In this document: positions 11,690 through 24,493 of the stretch, piece by piece
Layout of the letters: each line of letters starts with the position of its first letter
Position numbering within the stretch: position 1 is the first letter of the stretch
Source: Brachypodium distachyon
Taxonomy: Eukaryota > Streptophyta > Magnoliopsida > Poales > Poaceae
Assembly: GCF_000005505.3 (NCBI RefSeq)
Contig: NC_016135.3
Span: 17,764,613 to 17,828,612 of the forward strand
Length of the DNA stretch: 64,000 bases
Direction: 5' to 3'
Program-made: the position numbers and the translations under genes
The notes under the pieces: generated by a model
Told to the model about the DNA's origin: nothing
The model's database searches: none
Seen by the model: the letters and a program-made list of their open reading frames with translations, nothing else

Positions 11690-12145
11690 GGTCCTCACCT
11701 TTGGTACACCTGCTACGGCCTAACAGGAGGTCCACTCGAAGGCCCACTAGAATCCATGAAGCCCAACTACCTTGACTTGCGGTTCAAGATAAGAACAGAT
11801 AATTAAGAAAACCAAATCAGGGTTTATCTCTAATTGTAACCGACCCGGACTCGACCTAGCCCCCTATATAAAGGACTAGGAGGACGGATCCTATTCTCTG
11901 ATACACAGAGACTCAGACGGAAAAACAGATCTCATCTCCCATACATGCCTCCATGGCAACATTGTAATCTCTTCATCAATATAGATCAGACAAGCAGGAC
12001 GTAGAGGTATTACCTTCCGAGGGCCCTGAACCTGGGTAAATCGTGTCCCCGGAGTCCTTGTTAGCCGACGAGATCGCCAACACACACCCGTGCTCTCCCT
12101 AGTTGAAAACCCTTAGTTTGGGTATGCCGAGGTAGCCCCTCATCA
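11690..12145 (+). mobile_element. LTR remnant of a retrotransposon
   Basis: The segment has the architecture of a retroelement LTR: a promoter-like CCCCCTATATAAAGGACTAG at 11860-11880, then an AAT-rich 3' region (CTTCATCAATATAGATCAGA), then the motif CCTGAACCTGGGTAAATCGT common near the ends of grass Gypsy-type LTRs. No internal region or second LTR is present nearby. It is a solo or truncated LTR with uncertain boundaries. Confidence 0.5.
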
Positions 12146-12619
12146 AATATGTGGTTCCTTGTTCCTCATCCTTGTGACCTCGTTTCGGAAGGCATAGCAT
12201 TCCCTCACTTCCATAAAACGGTGATGACAACCGAATAACGAATCTTGTGTAAACAAAATATCCCCACGGATCGGATACACATTCTTCATAGGTCCTTACT
12301 CTCTCATGCTAGAAACTACAAAATTTTACACTTTGGCCCCTCCTCGTAATAGTATTTCTTTCTCTGGTCCCTCCTATTTTTTTTCGACCTCCGCCCCTGA
12401 CAGAACTTACATATGTTTGACACGGTCTGGCTTTGTGCACGTACGTTAAGTGCGACCGATAGAGGTTCTTACATTTTTGTGGCGATAGGTTGCACGAGCG
12501 TGGATATAATGGTGTGTGTCCGTTTATTTTGTACGAGTGCTTGAGGCGGCAGGGACACAAGCTGTCAAGCTTTAGCAATTAGCATAGTCAATGCAAAACC
12601 AGAGTATTGGATTGATTTG

Positions 12620-12677
12620 TATACTCCGTCCCATATGAAGTGACGAAATGTTACATGTATTTAGACGTTTTTTTATA
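12620..12677. mobile_element. Left half of a Stowaway MITE split by the Mutator-like element
   Basis: TACTCCGTCCCATATGAAGT begins a Stowaway left half that ends ...TTTAGACGTTTTTTTATA. Its right half resumes at 25856. Joining the two across one copy of the 9-bp repeat gives the continuous centre of a typical element. Confidence 0.75.
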
Positions 12678-12767
12678 GGACACGACTAACGCGCGGCCGT
12701 GCCATCTTTTTCGGTCGCTGCGCGAACGTGCGAACTTTCGTAAGATTTGGCCGACCGTGCGCACGAC

Positions 12768-12938
12768 GAGCAAGAGCGCATGGACGCGCGCGAGCGCGAG
12801 ATGTCCTTTTGCAGCCCAGCCTGGCCCCGAGCGGGAGCGCGCAGAGGCACGCGAGCGCGAGACGGATGGGCCAAGTTGCATCATGGGCCGAGCGGGAGCG
12901 CGCGGACGCGCGCGAGCGTGAGACGGACCGGCCCATGC
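12768..12938. repeat. Subterminal GC-rich 61-bp tandem repeats
   Basis: Three degenerate units start at 12768, 12829 and 12890. Each contains GAGCGGGAGCGCGC or a variant, followed by GCGAGCGCGAGA and a GGCC-rich end. They lie within 300 bp of the left end of the Mutator-like element and may serve as its promoter or transposase-binding region (inference). Confidence 0.6.
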
Positions 12939-14541
12939 TACAAGTTACCAAATACCAACCGCCAAAAATACCTTCTTCTTCCCCAAGTTAGCCCCCGACC
13001 CAGAAACCCTTCTGCTAAACCTCTCCAACCACTCCCGATGGCAACAATGGCGATCAAGCCAAAAAAGCCATGAAATCCGGCAAAAAAAAACCATTCCCTG
13101 CAACAGAAAACACCAGATCTACCCACCTAGAAGGACAAGGGATAGGCGCAGGTACTTCTATTCCCAATCTTTTGCTTCTTACATGCATATCTGGTTTGGA
13201 GAAAGTGGTGGAACAACTTTGGGGTGGTAACTTTTCCACGCCCAGTTTGCATCCTGTTGTCAAAATTGCCAGGCAGGCTACCCAAGACTTACCATCCTTG
13301 TAGGCATGAATATACCCCATGAAACCCAACAAAATATGTTGGGAAATCCCTCCAGATGGGGATATCCAAGGTCAGGATGCATGAAGTACCACCCCCACAT
13401 GAAATTCAATTTGCCACCGCTAGTAGGTTATAACTGTCAGGCCTGTTAAGTTGAAACTACCATGCCTGTCATGATGAATGTACCCAGTAGACCCGAAAAA
13501 AGTTATGAAGCCAAAATGCTCCACAATTAGGAAGCAGAAAGTACCACATCACAGAAAATAAGGAAAGATAAAAAATGCCAGGTATACTAGGCTGAAATTA
13601 CCATTCTTAGCTATCACATAAATGTGGCATTCATACCGGACATGTAGATAAAGTTGTTGAACTTACAATATTACTTGGACACGGGAAAAAATATAGGACG
13701 ACATGAAAATCAGATTTAGGCAGCACCATATGTCGTGTTGTTTAGCATACTGGATCTAATTATGTATATGTGAAGTCGTAAAGCAAATATGCCATCCTAG
13801 ATGTCCATGCAATCTTCAGGGATTTGATTCGGGTACCTGCTGTTTTGGGAAACACAAAGTGAAGAACATCGATCAGTCCCAGGTGGTTGACAAAAAAAAC
13901 AGGCATATGAGAGAAGTTGTTTTGGTGCCATGCATGAATGTACAAGTTGCAAAAAAATATGAATGTATAGGTTGGTACATGGTAGGGAAATAAAAAGATA
14001 ACTTAGCAGGAACAACGTGCGTACTATCAGATATGGCATAGATCCCAGCATAGATTGTCTCTTTAAAATGTAACCATGCATGCATTTTGTGAGTTTCCAT
14101 TGTTGTATGATTAGAATTGCCATGTAGTAATCGGGATTTGACTCTTGATGTGTGTACGTATGGGACAGGGGTAGAAAAAAAATGAATCAGGGTGGTGGTG
14201 ATCCGTTTGAAAGTGTGTGGAGTGCGCCATTCATGACACCAATAATAGCCCTATCTTCGGATTATGAAGCAATCAACTCGTCCGGGCCCCTAATGCCGCT
14301 GCTACAACAAGCGATCAACGAAGGTGAAAAGATAAACAATCTCGCTCCCCACCTCCCTTCCTCATCACCAGATGTGATAATTGTGTGCATATGAGTAGAA
14401 AATACCATGTCATTTATCGCACAATAAGTATGCACGCATTGACCCCGGGGGGATTGCCATGACAGTAGTACCAAAGTTGCCACCAGAATTATTATGGATT
14501 TGCCACTTTTGTAATAGAAAATTGCCAGTAACCTACATGTT

Positions 14542-17360
14542 GTGTGGACAGTTACTGTTGCTAATGAACAGCCCTGGGAATTACATAGCAACACATGGAA
14601 CATTGCTCCTGCTGGTGCTCTCCATTCGGCAACTGAGAGTTATCTTGCCGGCCCAAGTACTGTTGCTGCTCATGGTGGGTCTGTTGCAGCAACAGATGGT
14701 GATGCTAGTGGGACAAATGTAGAAGCTTCAATTGGGATGGGGGATGAGATTATGTACGGCCAAGACGAGGAAGAAATGTGTGATGATGGAAACGATGATG
14801 ATATCTCAGCGCCGAAAGCCCCAAGTTGTGATATGACTTTTGAGAGCTCCAAGGCTGCCCAGAAATACTACCTAAATTACGCACAATGGCACGGGTTTGG
14901 CATCCGGATTGACTATGCAAGGCAAACAAATGATGGTGTCATCAGTAGGGGGAGGCTGGTGTGTACAAAAGCTGGCAAAGACAACATGGTGAAGGAGGAC
15001 ACGCAGAAACCAAAGTCAGTTGTGCCAGAGAGAAGGAGGAACACGACAGTGAGGATCGATTGCAAGTCTCTGTTAAGGCTGAAGCGGGTTGATGGGAATT
15101 ACAAGGTGGTTGAGTTCATCGACACACATAACCTCCCCATCATAAAGAAATTCAACCTTGTCAAGTACATGAGGTCGCACCGTGACATCTCGCCGGAGGA
15201 AAGAGAATTCCTGAGAATCTTGCACAGAGCAAATGTGACAACAAGCCGCATGATGCAAATTATGGCAGGTATCCACAAATCTCCGCACAATGTGACGTAC
15301 ACTAGAAAGGATGTGGCAAACTTCCGGGAATCAGTCCGCAGGGAACACAACATAACTGACATAGAAGATACTTTGGCATATTTCCAGGAGTTAAAATCTG
15401 AGGACGGTGATTTCTTCTTTAGCATTCAGCTTGATGAGGAGTCAAGGGTGATGAATCTGTTCTGGGTTGATGGGGCGGCAAGGAGAGCATACAAAAACTA
15501 TAATGACTGCATTTCATTGACACGACGTATCTAACAAATATGTACAAGATGCCGTGCGCCCCATTCATTGGCATAAATAACCATGGCATGTCAGTGCAGT
15601 TTGGGTGCGGGTTCCTAAGGAATGAAGACACCATGAGTTTTGCTTGGCTGTTCAATACCTTTTTGGAAGCTATGGATGGGTTGGCTCCTATAAATATTAT
15701 CACAGATCAGGATTTTGCCATGAGGGCTGGGATTGAATCCGTTTTTTCCGAATGCAACCCACAGAAATTGTAGGTGGCATATCATGAGGAAGGCTCATGA
15801 AAAACTTGGGGCCTTCATGGGAGCACATGAGGATCTACACCTTGAGATGAATGATTGCCTGAACAATAGCTACAACCCAGGGGAGTTTGAACACAAATGG
15901 ACCTCAATGATTGCGCGGTATGGGGTGCAAGATCATGTGGATCTAAATGCATTGTGGGAGAAGAGGGCCAGTTGGATACCGGCTTATTTCATGCAAAATT
16001 TCTTCCCCTTCCTGCAGTCCACACAACACACCGAAGGGTTTAACGCCGTTCTGAAGAGATACGTCAACCCAAGCAGCTTATTGTACAATTTTGTAAATTA
16101 GTACTCGGATATGCAAGCAAAAATCTTAGGCGCCGAGTCAGAAGAAGAGTATGAGACACCAGCAACTGTGCCAAAAACATGGGGCTACTCGCTCATTGAG
16201 GAAAACATTAAGATGGTGTACACTCGGCGAATTTTTTTCAGGTATGTTTAGCTACATAGTTGTAAGTTACCAAGCTGTCCACATCATAATTGCCATGCCA
16301 ATTATGATGCCCATTATGATATTATGATGAAGTTGGCATGGCTGGTATATGTCATCATGATTCAGAAGTTAGAAAAAAAATGACACTAGAAAAGTGCATG
16401 CAGAAGTGGGTGCAGTGTACTGAAGCTGCCACTTAGCAAATATGTAAGTTGCCATGTACTAATGAGAAAGTTGCCCACTAGGAGTGATCCCACCTAGTTA
16501 GTGATCCAAGTTGCCAATTTGTTTGGGCTGAAATTTCCATTATGTTCATGTGCAAAATAACCATGTGGTAACAACATAAATTGCCATGTGATAATAATTG
16601 GGTTTTCTTTTTTGTGATGCACAGATTTCAGAAAAAGTTACAGAAAACTTCCGCGTATCTTTGCGTGCCTGGGGAGGTCAATAGCTACCAGATGATCCCA
16701 CAGAGGTCGGGGGTAGGCAAGTGTGGGAACGGGATTTTTTTTGGTGCATGCTGATCACGAGCAAGGTGTGTACTACTATGAGTGCTCTAAGTTCTATAGG
16801 GATGGATTACTCTGCTGTCATATTCTAGGGGTTATGATCTCTAAGGAAGTAAATGAGATGCCGCGCCAATAGATATTGAAGAGGTGGACATGGGAAGCTG
16901 AAAAGGTGCTAGGGCCCCAGGGGACGCATGAACTCAACCCTAGGCAGCAAGACATGCCGGAGCAGTCTAGAAGGCTGCTCAGGTATACAACGATTACTGA
17001 GGAGTTTGGCAAAATTTCAAAAGACGGATGTGCATGTAACGACAGTATAAATTTTTTTGATAGGCATTGCAAAGCCATGAAGGCTGAGCTGGTGGCTCTG
17101 CATAAGAGGAAGGATGCTGAACAAAGAAGGAATGAAGCTAACAGGCCAGCAAGTTCTGATGTGGCGTCTGCTGGATCAAATTCAACAACCCCAAGAAACC
17201 TACCCACAACAGCGACAAAAGGGCGACCGCGTGAAAATAGGCTCTAGTTAGCATTGGACATGCAAGCAAAACCGAAAAGGTAATGCCGCACATGTGGATT
17301 GCCAGATCATGATTCAAGAAATTGCAAATCAAAAACTGCAAATAGAGATGATGATCTTTA
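14542..17360 (+). pseudogene. Mutator-like (FAR1/MuDR-type) transposase, decayed
   Basis: Reading rightward, the domains are: an acidic leader; a FAR1-type DNA-binding domain (about 14830-14980, MTFESSKAAQKYYLNYAQ, GFGIR); a segment containing SMMQIMAGIHKSP-like sequence (ARMMQ-type, read here as TTSRMMQIM); the MULE transposase core with DTTY (first catalytic Asp), ITDQD (second Asp), NATHRNCRWHIMRKAHEKLG and TEGFNAVLK (Glu); a SWIM-type C/H segment (GLLCCHIL, about 16805-16830); and a CCHC zinc knuckle CRTCGLPDHDSRNC (17288-17329). Breaks are a one-base loss at about 15517 inside the DTTY codons, one extra T in the run at 15742-15747, TAG at 16099-16101 and TAG at 16870-16872. An upstream non-coding or short coding exon (about 13040-13150) may belong to it. 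It cannot encode a full transposase. Confidence 0.85.
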
Positions 17361-17779
17361 GCAATGTAGATCATCATCACCATAAAACAATGACATGATT
17401 TTGTGTGGGATGATGCAATTCTTGTGCGCGTTAGTCATGTTTGAAAGGATTGTAATCGTGATTGTTAGCGACTTTCAGTGAGCATCTGCTTCTTAATTTA
17501 CATGTAAACAGTTGCCAGACATTATTGGTGTGAGTTGCCATGAATTAGTAATAGAAGTTGCCAGCCTTGAACATAGAGTTGCCAGTAAACTTTAGTTTTG
17601 CATCTTTATAATTTTGATATCCATGCAGTTACCAGCCATTGACACAGTAAGTTGCCATGTATTGAGTGTTCAAGTTGTCAACATGAAACATATAGATTTG
17701 ACCACCGTATTGTAAACACTGGAAAACATGCAAATAAACACATATATTCTCAAAACAAATGGGGAGCTGGTTTGCACCT

Positions 17780-20700
17780 TCATTTGGCGTTGTTTTCAAT
17801 GAACGCCTTTGCATATTTGATCTGGTTGAACGAGGTGTCTGTTATCCACTTGTATGGCGGTGTTTTCCTTAACTGCACGATGTCGGATGGACTGAGCGCA
17901 GGCACCGTCCTTCCGTCCCATCGAGACAGAAACTCCAGCATATAGAATCCACAGTCATGGCTGTTTTTTTTTGGAAAAAAAGAAATACAAAAAATAAGTT
18001 GGTGACCCTGTACAAGAAACAATGAAAAAACTGAGTGCAAAAGGACAGCAACTCACATCCCAAACTGTTGAGGCGCATCTATAATTTCTGTTGGAAAGTG
18101 GTTGATCTGTGTCTTGGAGCAACCATAGTATTGTGCCCATGCTTATTTGATGTGGCAAATCATATCCCCAGAGTGCGCGCAGAGGTCGGGGTCATCTTTG
18201 GTGCGCATGGAATCAAGTACCTCGAACCTCTGATATTTCAGGTCCAATGAAATGGTATGCCAGTGACCAATGTGTTGCTTCTCTATTGTGCTCACATCCT
18301 CTAGCGTTGGGAACATGATCTGAATCATAAGAAAACACATGGTGGCATTAAAACAAAATAGAAGGTGTGAAAAATGCAAAGTAGTTGCCATGCATGTGTG
18401 ACTGTAAGGGGTTACCACATATTTATATGTGGAGTTGCCAATGCATAAATATGTAAGTAACCATCAAAGGAACATATAAAGCAAAGCATGTTGAGGATGC
18501 TCTTACTATGTCTTTCTGGGATAATTTGAAATCATCATCCCTTCTAAATGCTTCCTGCACCACTCTGTGGTTGTGATCCCCAGAAGCAAGCTTTGCCCCA
18601 ACAATATAAGGCATCAGTATTTTCCATGAGGGGGTGTGGTATTTCCGTAAATAATCCAAGACAACTTCGCAAAGGTTGGAGCCCAATGTGCCCTTTGGTT
18701 TCACCTCGTTAGCTAGTTTGCCAAGCTGAACATATGTTTATTCACTGCGGATCACTATGGTGCTGGAAAAAAAAAGAAATCAAAGTGGTATAATAATTAG
18801 TTCACCAGCAGAAGTCAAAGTGCTGGTGTAAAAATGGTCACACTAATACCTATGAATTTCCACAAAATATAGATTATAACAAAAGGTATAGGGTGCAGGG
18901 GTTGTTTTGCCACCCTACTGACCTATTGGTTGGCAGCATGTATGTGGGCAAATAACCACTATTGGAGGGAGGAAGGAAGAAGGAAAAAAAGAATGGGAAA
19001 AAGAACACAAGTTAGAAGTTGCCATACCATGGAGTGCAACTTACCAACTCAAATACAATAAAATTTGTCACACAAAAAGGGAAATGACTGGCCAAAAATA
19101 AAAAGCATAGCAAGAGAGCTTACTTTTTGATATCCGGCTTAGTCCTTGCGGCACCATACCGTTTAATTTTGTTGTACAAGATTTCCTCTGCATCGGTAGG
19201 CATGATATTTGCATATGGTCCAACAACATATTTCGAAGGGCGCAAGATCCTACCACGATTACCAGGGGGCGCAGGCGTCACACTTGCACATAATGTATTT
19301 GGGTTTTCATTGAGAGGTGCATGTTGTGTTGCTGGGATTGAATCAATACCAGCAGCTGCATCCAAGTAACGAAAAATGGATATGAAGAACATGTCGGTAG
19401 TGAACAGAAAAAAGGGAAAAAGAAGGGAATTACCATGAGAATATGCTATGTGAGCCTGTGCTGCGCAAGCAGCCAACTCTTTGTCAATCTCCTCATAAAT
19501 TGACGTCTCATCTTGTGAGATCCAATCAATTTGAAATTCAGGCACCTTATTCCCTTCGAGATAGGTTGCGCTTGGCCCGCTTATTGATGGGACATACAAC
19601 TTGATGTGAACACATGCTCACAGAGACATGAAGCAAAATGGAAACTGAAAAAAATAACTATGTCTGATAGTTACCAGGAGTAATGAACATAAAGTACCAG
19701 TATAGTGGTAATGGAATTGCCAACTCGTTTAGCATAAGTTGCCACCAGATTAAAATATAACAAAAAAATGAATTGGAAAAAGGATAGAGATAAAAAGCAA
19801 GCATGGACACCTGTTGCATCACCGGGCTGAGCTCCAGATGTGCCTTCTATTGGGTTTGGGCTTGCTTCATTATGTTCATCTTTTGCCATGTAGTCAAATA
19901 AAAAAGAAGAAAAATGATGTCAGAATGTGCAGAATAGTTAATACAAAAGAAGAAACCAGCAGTAATGAGCATAAGTAACCAATGTTGTAGATTCAAGTTG
20001 CCAGCAGAATTAGGCACAAGTACCCATAAGAAAAAGGACATGCCTCATCATATAAAAAAGATCACGATACGCTTATTAAGCAACAGGAACACACACCTCT
20101 TGTAGCAGTATCTCCACATGCCTTGACGCGTGGGTCTGGGGTAGAGCCAAAACCTAGGTCAAAACTAGGAGGAGTGAATGCCAAAGGGTTATCTTCCAGT
20201 TCTTGTCGAACAGAGGCACTTTTGCTTGATACCGCGGCTGCAGCCAGGTTTGCTTGGACAGTGGCGGCAGGTACTGAGGCCGTGGCTGCAGCCGGTTGTG
20301 GTTGGACATTTGTAGCAGATGCTGGGGCAGCCGCTGCAGTCAGGTCTGGTTGGGCAGTGCCGGGAGGTACAGATGCAACCGCTGCAGTCATGTCTGATTG
20401 GACAGTGGCAACGGGTACTGGTGACACCGTTGCAGCCAGTCCTGATTGATCATGTTCAGCAGGCCTTGATGCCCCAACAACTCCACCACCTAGGTTTTTT
20501 GTAGCCCTCACAACACCTTTGGCCCCCCAGTCAACTTTTCCACGTCCAGCTCCTAATTTGGTAACAACCTTGACCTTTTGGCCCTTGCGAATCAAAGAGT
20601 GAGCAGCATCTGTGGTTGCTTGGGCTGCAGGCTCGGGAACTCCAACAGAGGTACCAGATCGTAGGCTACACAACCTAGTCGCAGCTTCTCGTGCTGTTGG

Positions 20701-23700
20701 TGAAAGCTCATCTACTAATTCAACTTGTGGCGCCTCGACACCGCTGCCCGCATCAGGGGATGTAATGACGACAGGCTTGTGGGCAACACTGCCAACATTG
20801 GGGCTCTGCGACATGATTTGCACAGGCCGGGATGGGCTGCTGTCGGCTGGACATGCCACTGGAGCAACAACAGATCTGGTTGATTGGCTAGCATCTTTCA
20901 ACTGAAGTTGAGAGCGAAGCCTTGCAGTGTTTGGCATAGTGGGGTCCTGTTGCTAACTGTTGTCAGCAGGTCCCTGAAACAAAGGAGATAGTAAGCTAGA
21001 AACACAAAACATGTGCAATTACAAAAGGAACAAAAAATAATTAAGAGATAAGTTGGCTGATAAATAAAACATAAGTTGTCTCATGTAGTACACACATATT
21101 GCCAGGTGAAAGTATGAGAAGTTGCCACCTAGGTATAGAAATGTGGGTGGTGTTTCGACACCAAGAAAAGGGAACAAAAATTTGACATTGTAATTATGAA
21201 AAGAGTGAAGAGGGAAAAGAAATAAACCCATACTCAAATTCAACATACTTTGCAATCGTAATCACTTGGTCATTGTTGTTGTTGGGATTTAGGCGAGGAG
21301 ACGACCTTGTCGGGATCCTTACAGTGGTTGATTTAGAAGCAGTAGGATGGTCCCTGGCATAAAAAATCAATGTGAGAAAAAAAACATAATTGTGAGTATA
21401 AGTTACCATCAATAATGAACCTAAACTACCAGCCTGTTGATATGTGAATTGCCAAACAGATTTGGATAAGTTGCCCATTATGCAAAAAAAAAAAGCCAAC
21501 ACAAACAATGGTATGATTTAGCTAGACTGGTTCCAACGAAAAAACCCGATGATTGTCATACTTTTGGGTGGTTTCCATTGGAGCATGCCTGTCAACGCCC
21601 TGAGCGAGACGAGGGGACGACCTTGTCGGACTACGGACACTAGCATTTTCCCTGTGTGCATGCAAGTAAAAACAAAATTACGACGACATTAGTGCTTGAT
21701 TTACCAGAACAGTGTTACTTGATTTACCAGTGCATAAGCTCTGAAAGTACCACAAACAAAAGAAAATATGGGTCATAACAGTAGGCTGGAACCAAACCTG
21801 GTCTTCTGCAGCTTTTGACATTCGTAAACGACATGCGAGCTAGAACACTCCACTTCACCGCTAGCCCTGCCCCTCTTGCACCCAACACTTGCTACATTTT
21901 CAATGCTGTCGGCAGCGTCATTAGCCTCACTAGGTTCTTCATTGGTAGCGCCCGTCCCCCTAGTCCCATCGACGTTGCTTGCAGCATTCCCATCCATTCT
22001 CGTGCCAGTATCTTCTTCCATATTTTGAGGTCCGATCCCACCGGCATTGACATCTTGCCGCCTTGCATCACCTCTAGCACCTCTTGCACCAGCAGCAAGT
22101 GGTTCTTTGTCGGGTCCATCTGAATCTGAGGTATCGTCATCACCACCATTGTTGTTGCCGTCAGAAGGGTCATCTTCATCGTCAACTTCATCCTCATCAT
22201 CAGATTGGGTGGCGTTGGCAAACCTACCCCTGACAGTATGCGACCGTGTTGGCGCACCACGCGTGAACCGTTGAAACTGATTTGCATTATCTATGCTGTC
22301 TAGGGGCGTCATTCCGGTCCACCCCTGCACGAGGTTGCTCAGGAGACACGTCATGCCGGAGGCGAAGTGCCCAACTAAGTTTTCAACCTTGCGCCGGGTT
22401 TGCATAAAAATGAGATGCCAACATAAGATAAGATAAAACGGCCCATATGAGCAATTTTATCCAGAACTAACAAAAATTAACATCACAAACACTGGCAGAG
22501 CTAACATGAATTATGAGACAGTGGTTACCCCATATGAGCAATTTTCTCCAACATTTACATCGAGCCACTGATTGAACCCTTCAGGACCGCCAAAGAAGTT
22601 GTAGTTGACAGCGTCATCACAATTGAGCTGCATAGAAAGAGAAGGGAAAAATATGACATATAATAACACATGGTATTAGGATGCTACAAAAAATACAGGA
22701 CTAATTGAGAACAAGAAATCAAAACACCATGTTCATTATTCGGGTAGGTGGCACAAGTGTATCATCAGCATGTAAAATGGGTGGTGTAAAAAAAACAGCA
22801 AATTACCACAAACGAACTATGTAAATCACTAGATCAGGCATAAAAGAGTTACCATGGATGATGACACAAGTTACACATGAGTGATTTGAAAAAAAATGCA
22901 AGTCAGACCCAGATAAGTGGGGGGGGGGGTAAGATTAATGAACCTGCAGCTTGCCAAAGGACCCATCTTCTTTCATGTGAGCTGCCAAAATTTTATCAAT
23001 GAGCTTGTTGGTCCACGCATTGACTCCAAAAACAATAGGGCTCGGTCTAATATCCAACCCGCTTATATCCAAACTCTCCACGTACAACAGCTGTTGTTGG
23101 ATGAACATGAAAGGAAGCATAAATGTTGATAATATGGCTGATACAGGAAAAACCAAAAAAATAAAAATGCACAACATTAAAACGGTGAGGGAAAGAACGT
23201 ACCATTAGGTGTAAGTGGCAGCCCTTGTTGAATTGCTTTTTAGACAGAGCATCGTGGAGTTGATCAGCTACAAACTTGCACCAATTCATGTTTGCTACAT
23301 CAGCAATGCGATCCTGAAAAGTAACCATTTATTATAATTAAAGGTGCCCCCCCCCCCCCTAACAAAAAATGCTGAGAGTAACCATTTGTTATAATTAAAG
23401 TTGCCAGCTACAAATGTTGAGAGTAACCATTTATTATAATTAAAATTGCCAGCTACAAATGCTGAGAGTAACCATTTCTTAAAACTAAAGATGACAACTA
23501 CAAAATGATGAGAAGTAACCATTTATTAAGATTAGAGTTGCCACCTAAAAAAAAAATCAAAAGTGACCATTTCTTAAAATTAAAGTTGCCTCCTACAATG
23601 ATGGAATTAACCATTTTTAGAATTAAAGTTGCCACTTGCAAAATGCATTTCAAGTAACCGTTTCTCTTGAGGCCATATCTTAAAACTAAAGTTGCCATCT

Positions 23701-24493
23701 ATAGTGCTGCAAGTAACCATTCCTTGATATTAAAGTTGCCTCCTAGAATACTCAGGAAAATGCCATTCCATGCAGATTACAAATTGCAGCTGTGCGATAT
23801 AAAAAACAATCCAGCAAAATTAAAGTTGCAGTTGATCAGTTAAAAAAGAGCACATACCAGCGTTGGGTAACACCTATTGCTCACTTTTGTAGACCTAGTA
23901 GGAGCTAGTATTGTGCACATGACAAACATAAGGGCAAGCCTCTTGAAATTATCTCCATTTTCTGTCATGTCCATCAGAATCTTACCCAACCTCGAGGCAG
24001 AAATGGCCTTGACATGGTCATCATGCGGGAACATGGCAGCCATGAGGCGCCGCTGCACATCTGGATCCACGCGATAGTCTACATCCAACTCACCTCGAGG
24101 TACCCCCAACGAATTGAATACCAACTCTTCAATCAACCGGATCTTGCCCCTCCCAAGGATGACAAAACTACGAGGAGGATGGTAGCAGTTAGCCATCCGT
24201 TCCACCAAAGCATTATTTAGCTTTGTGCTTTTGATATCCAAGAAAGCATTGAGTCCCATATTTTTGAAGTCTGTTATCTGCCCAGGTGTGAAATCCTTTA
24301 ACAACTTTGTCAGCGCATATGGCGATGCCCTGTTCCTCAGACGACATGTCGCCTGAAAAATTACGAGGTAAATTTGAGCATTGATAAACATAGAGGAATA
24401 AACAGTAAAGGCAAAATTATGTTCCCATCAAGGTAGTTGTACCTTCACACCACCAGGCAGAGGGGGGGACGAACCCTTACGCTTCCTAGGCAT
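17780..24493 (-). pseudogene. ULP1-like (C48) cysteine protease gene carried by the Mutator-like element, decayed
   Basis: Minus-strand exons are 24443-24493 (MPRKRKGSSPPLPGG), 23858-24352, 23203-23313, 22944-23090, 22529-22627, 21798-22387 (acidic, Gly/Asp-rich), 21562-21651, 21228-21353, 20097-20937 (Ala/Pro/Thr-rich with about 15-residue repeats), 19811-19879, 19434-19616, 19124-19355, 18507-18762, 18057-18319 and 17780-17960. The C-terminal exons carry the ULP1 peptidase triad: His in HWHTISLD, Asp in VLDSM and Cys in HDCGFY, with the preceding Gln in APQQFG. Two in-frame TAA codons, at 18738-18740 and 18143-18145, interrupt the protease half. The exon ending at 21228 does not join the 20937 frame in phase, so this is either two genes or a further frameshift. 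The substrate (SUMO or another ubiquitin-like protein) is unknown. Confidence 0.75.
23326..23760. repeat. Intronic array of ~60-bp degenerate repeats
   Basis: About eight to nine units read AGTAACCATTT..TA.AATTAAAGTTGCC..CTACAAATG in the intron between two ULP1-gene exons. Each unit pairs one TAACCAT with one GTTGCC word. The same words are scattered through the rest of the element. Confidence 0.7.

Noticed and set aside
12728..13073. Coding potential in the GC-rich left terminus of the Mutator-like element
   Set aside because: The frames come from the 61-bp tandem repeats (Arg/Ala/Glu-rich in several frames). At most, the very end near 13040 may be a first exon of the transposase.
20123..20905. 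Plus-strand open frames opposite the Ala/Pro-rich ULP-gene exon
   Set aside because: Antisense of a repetitive exon. The minus-strand frame connects in phase to the next exons.
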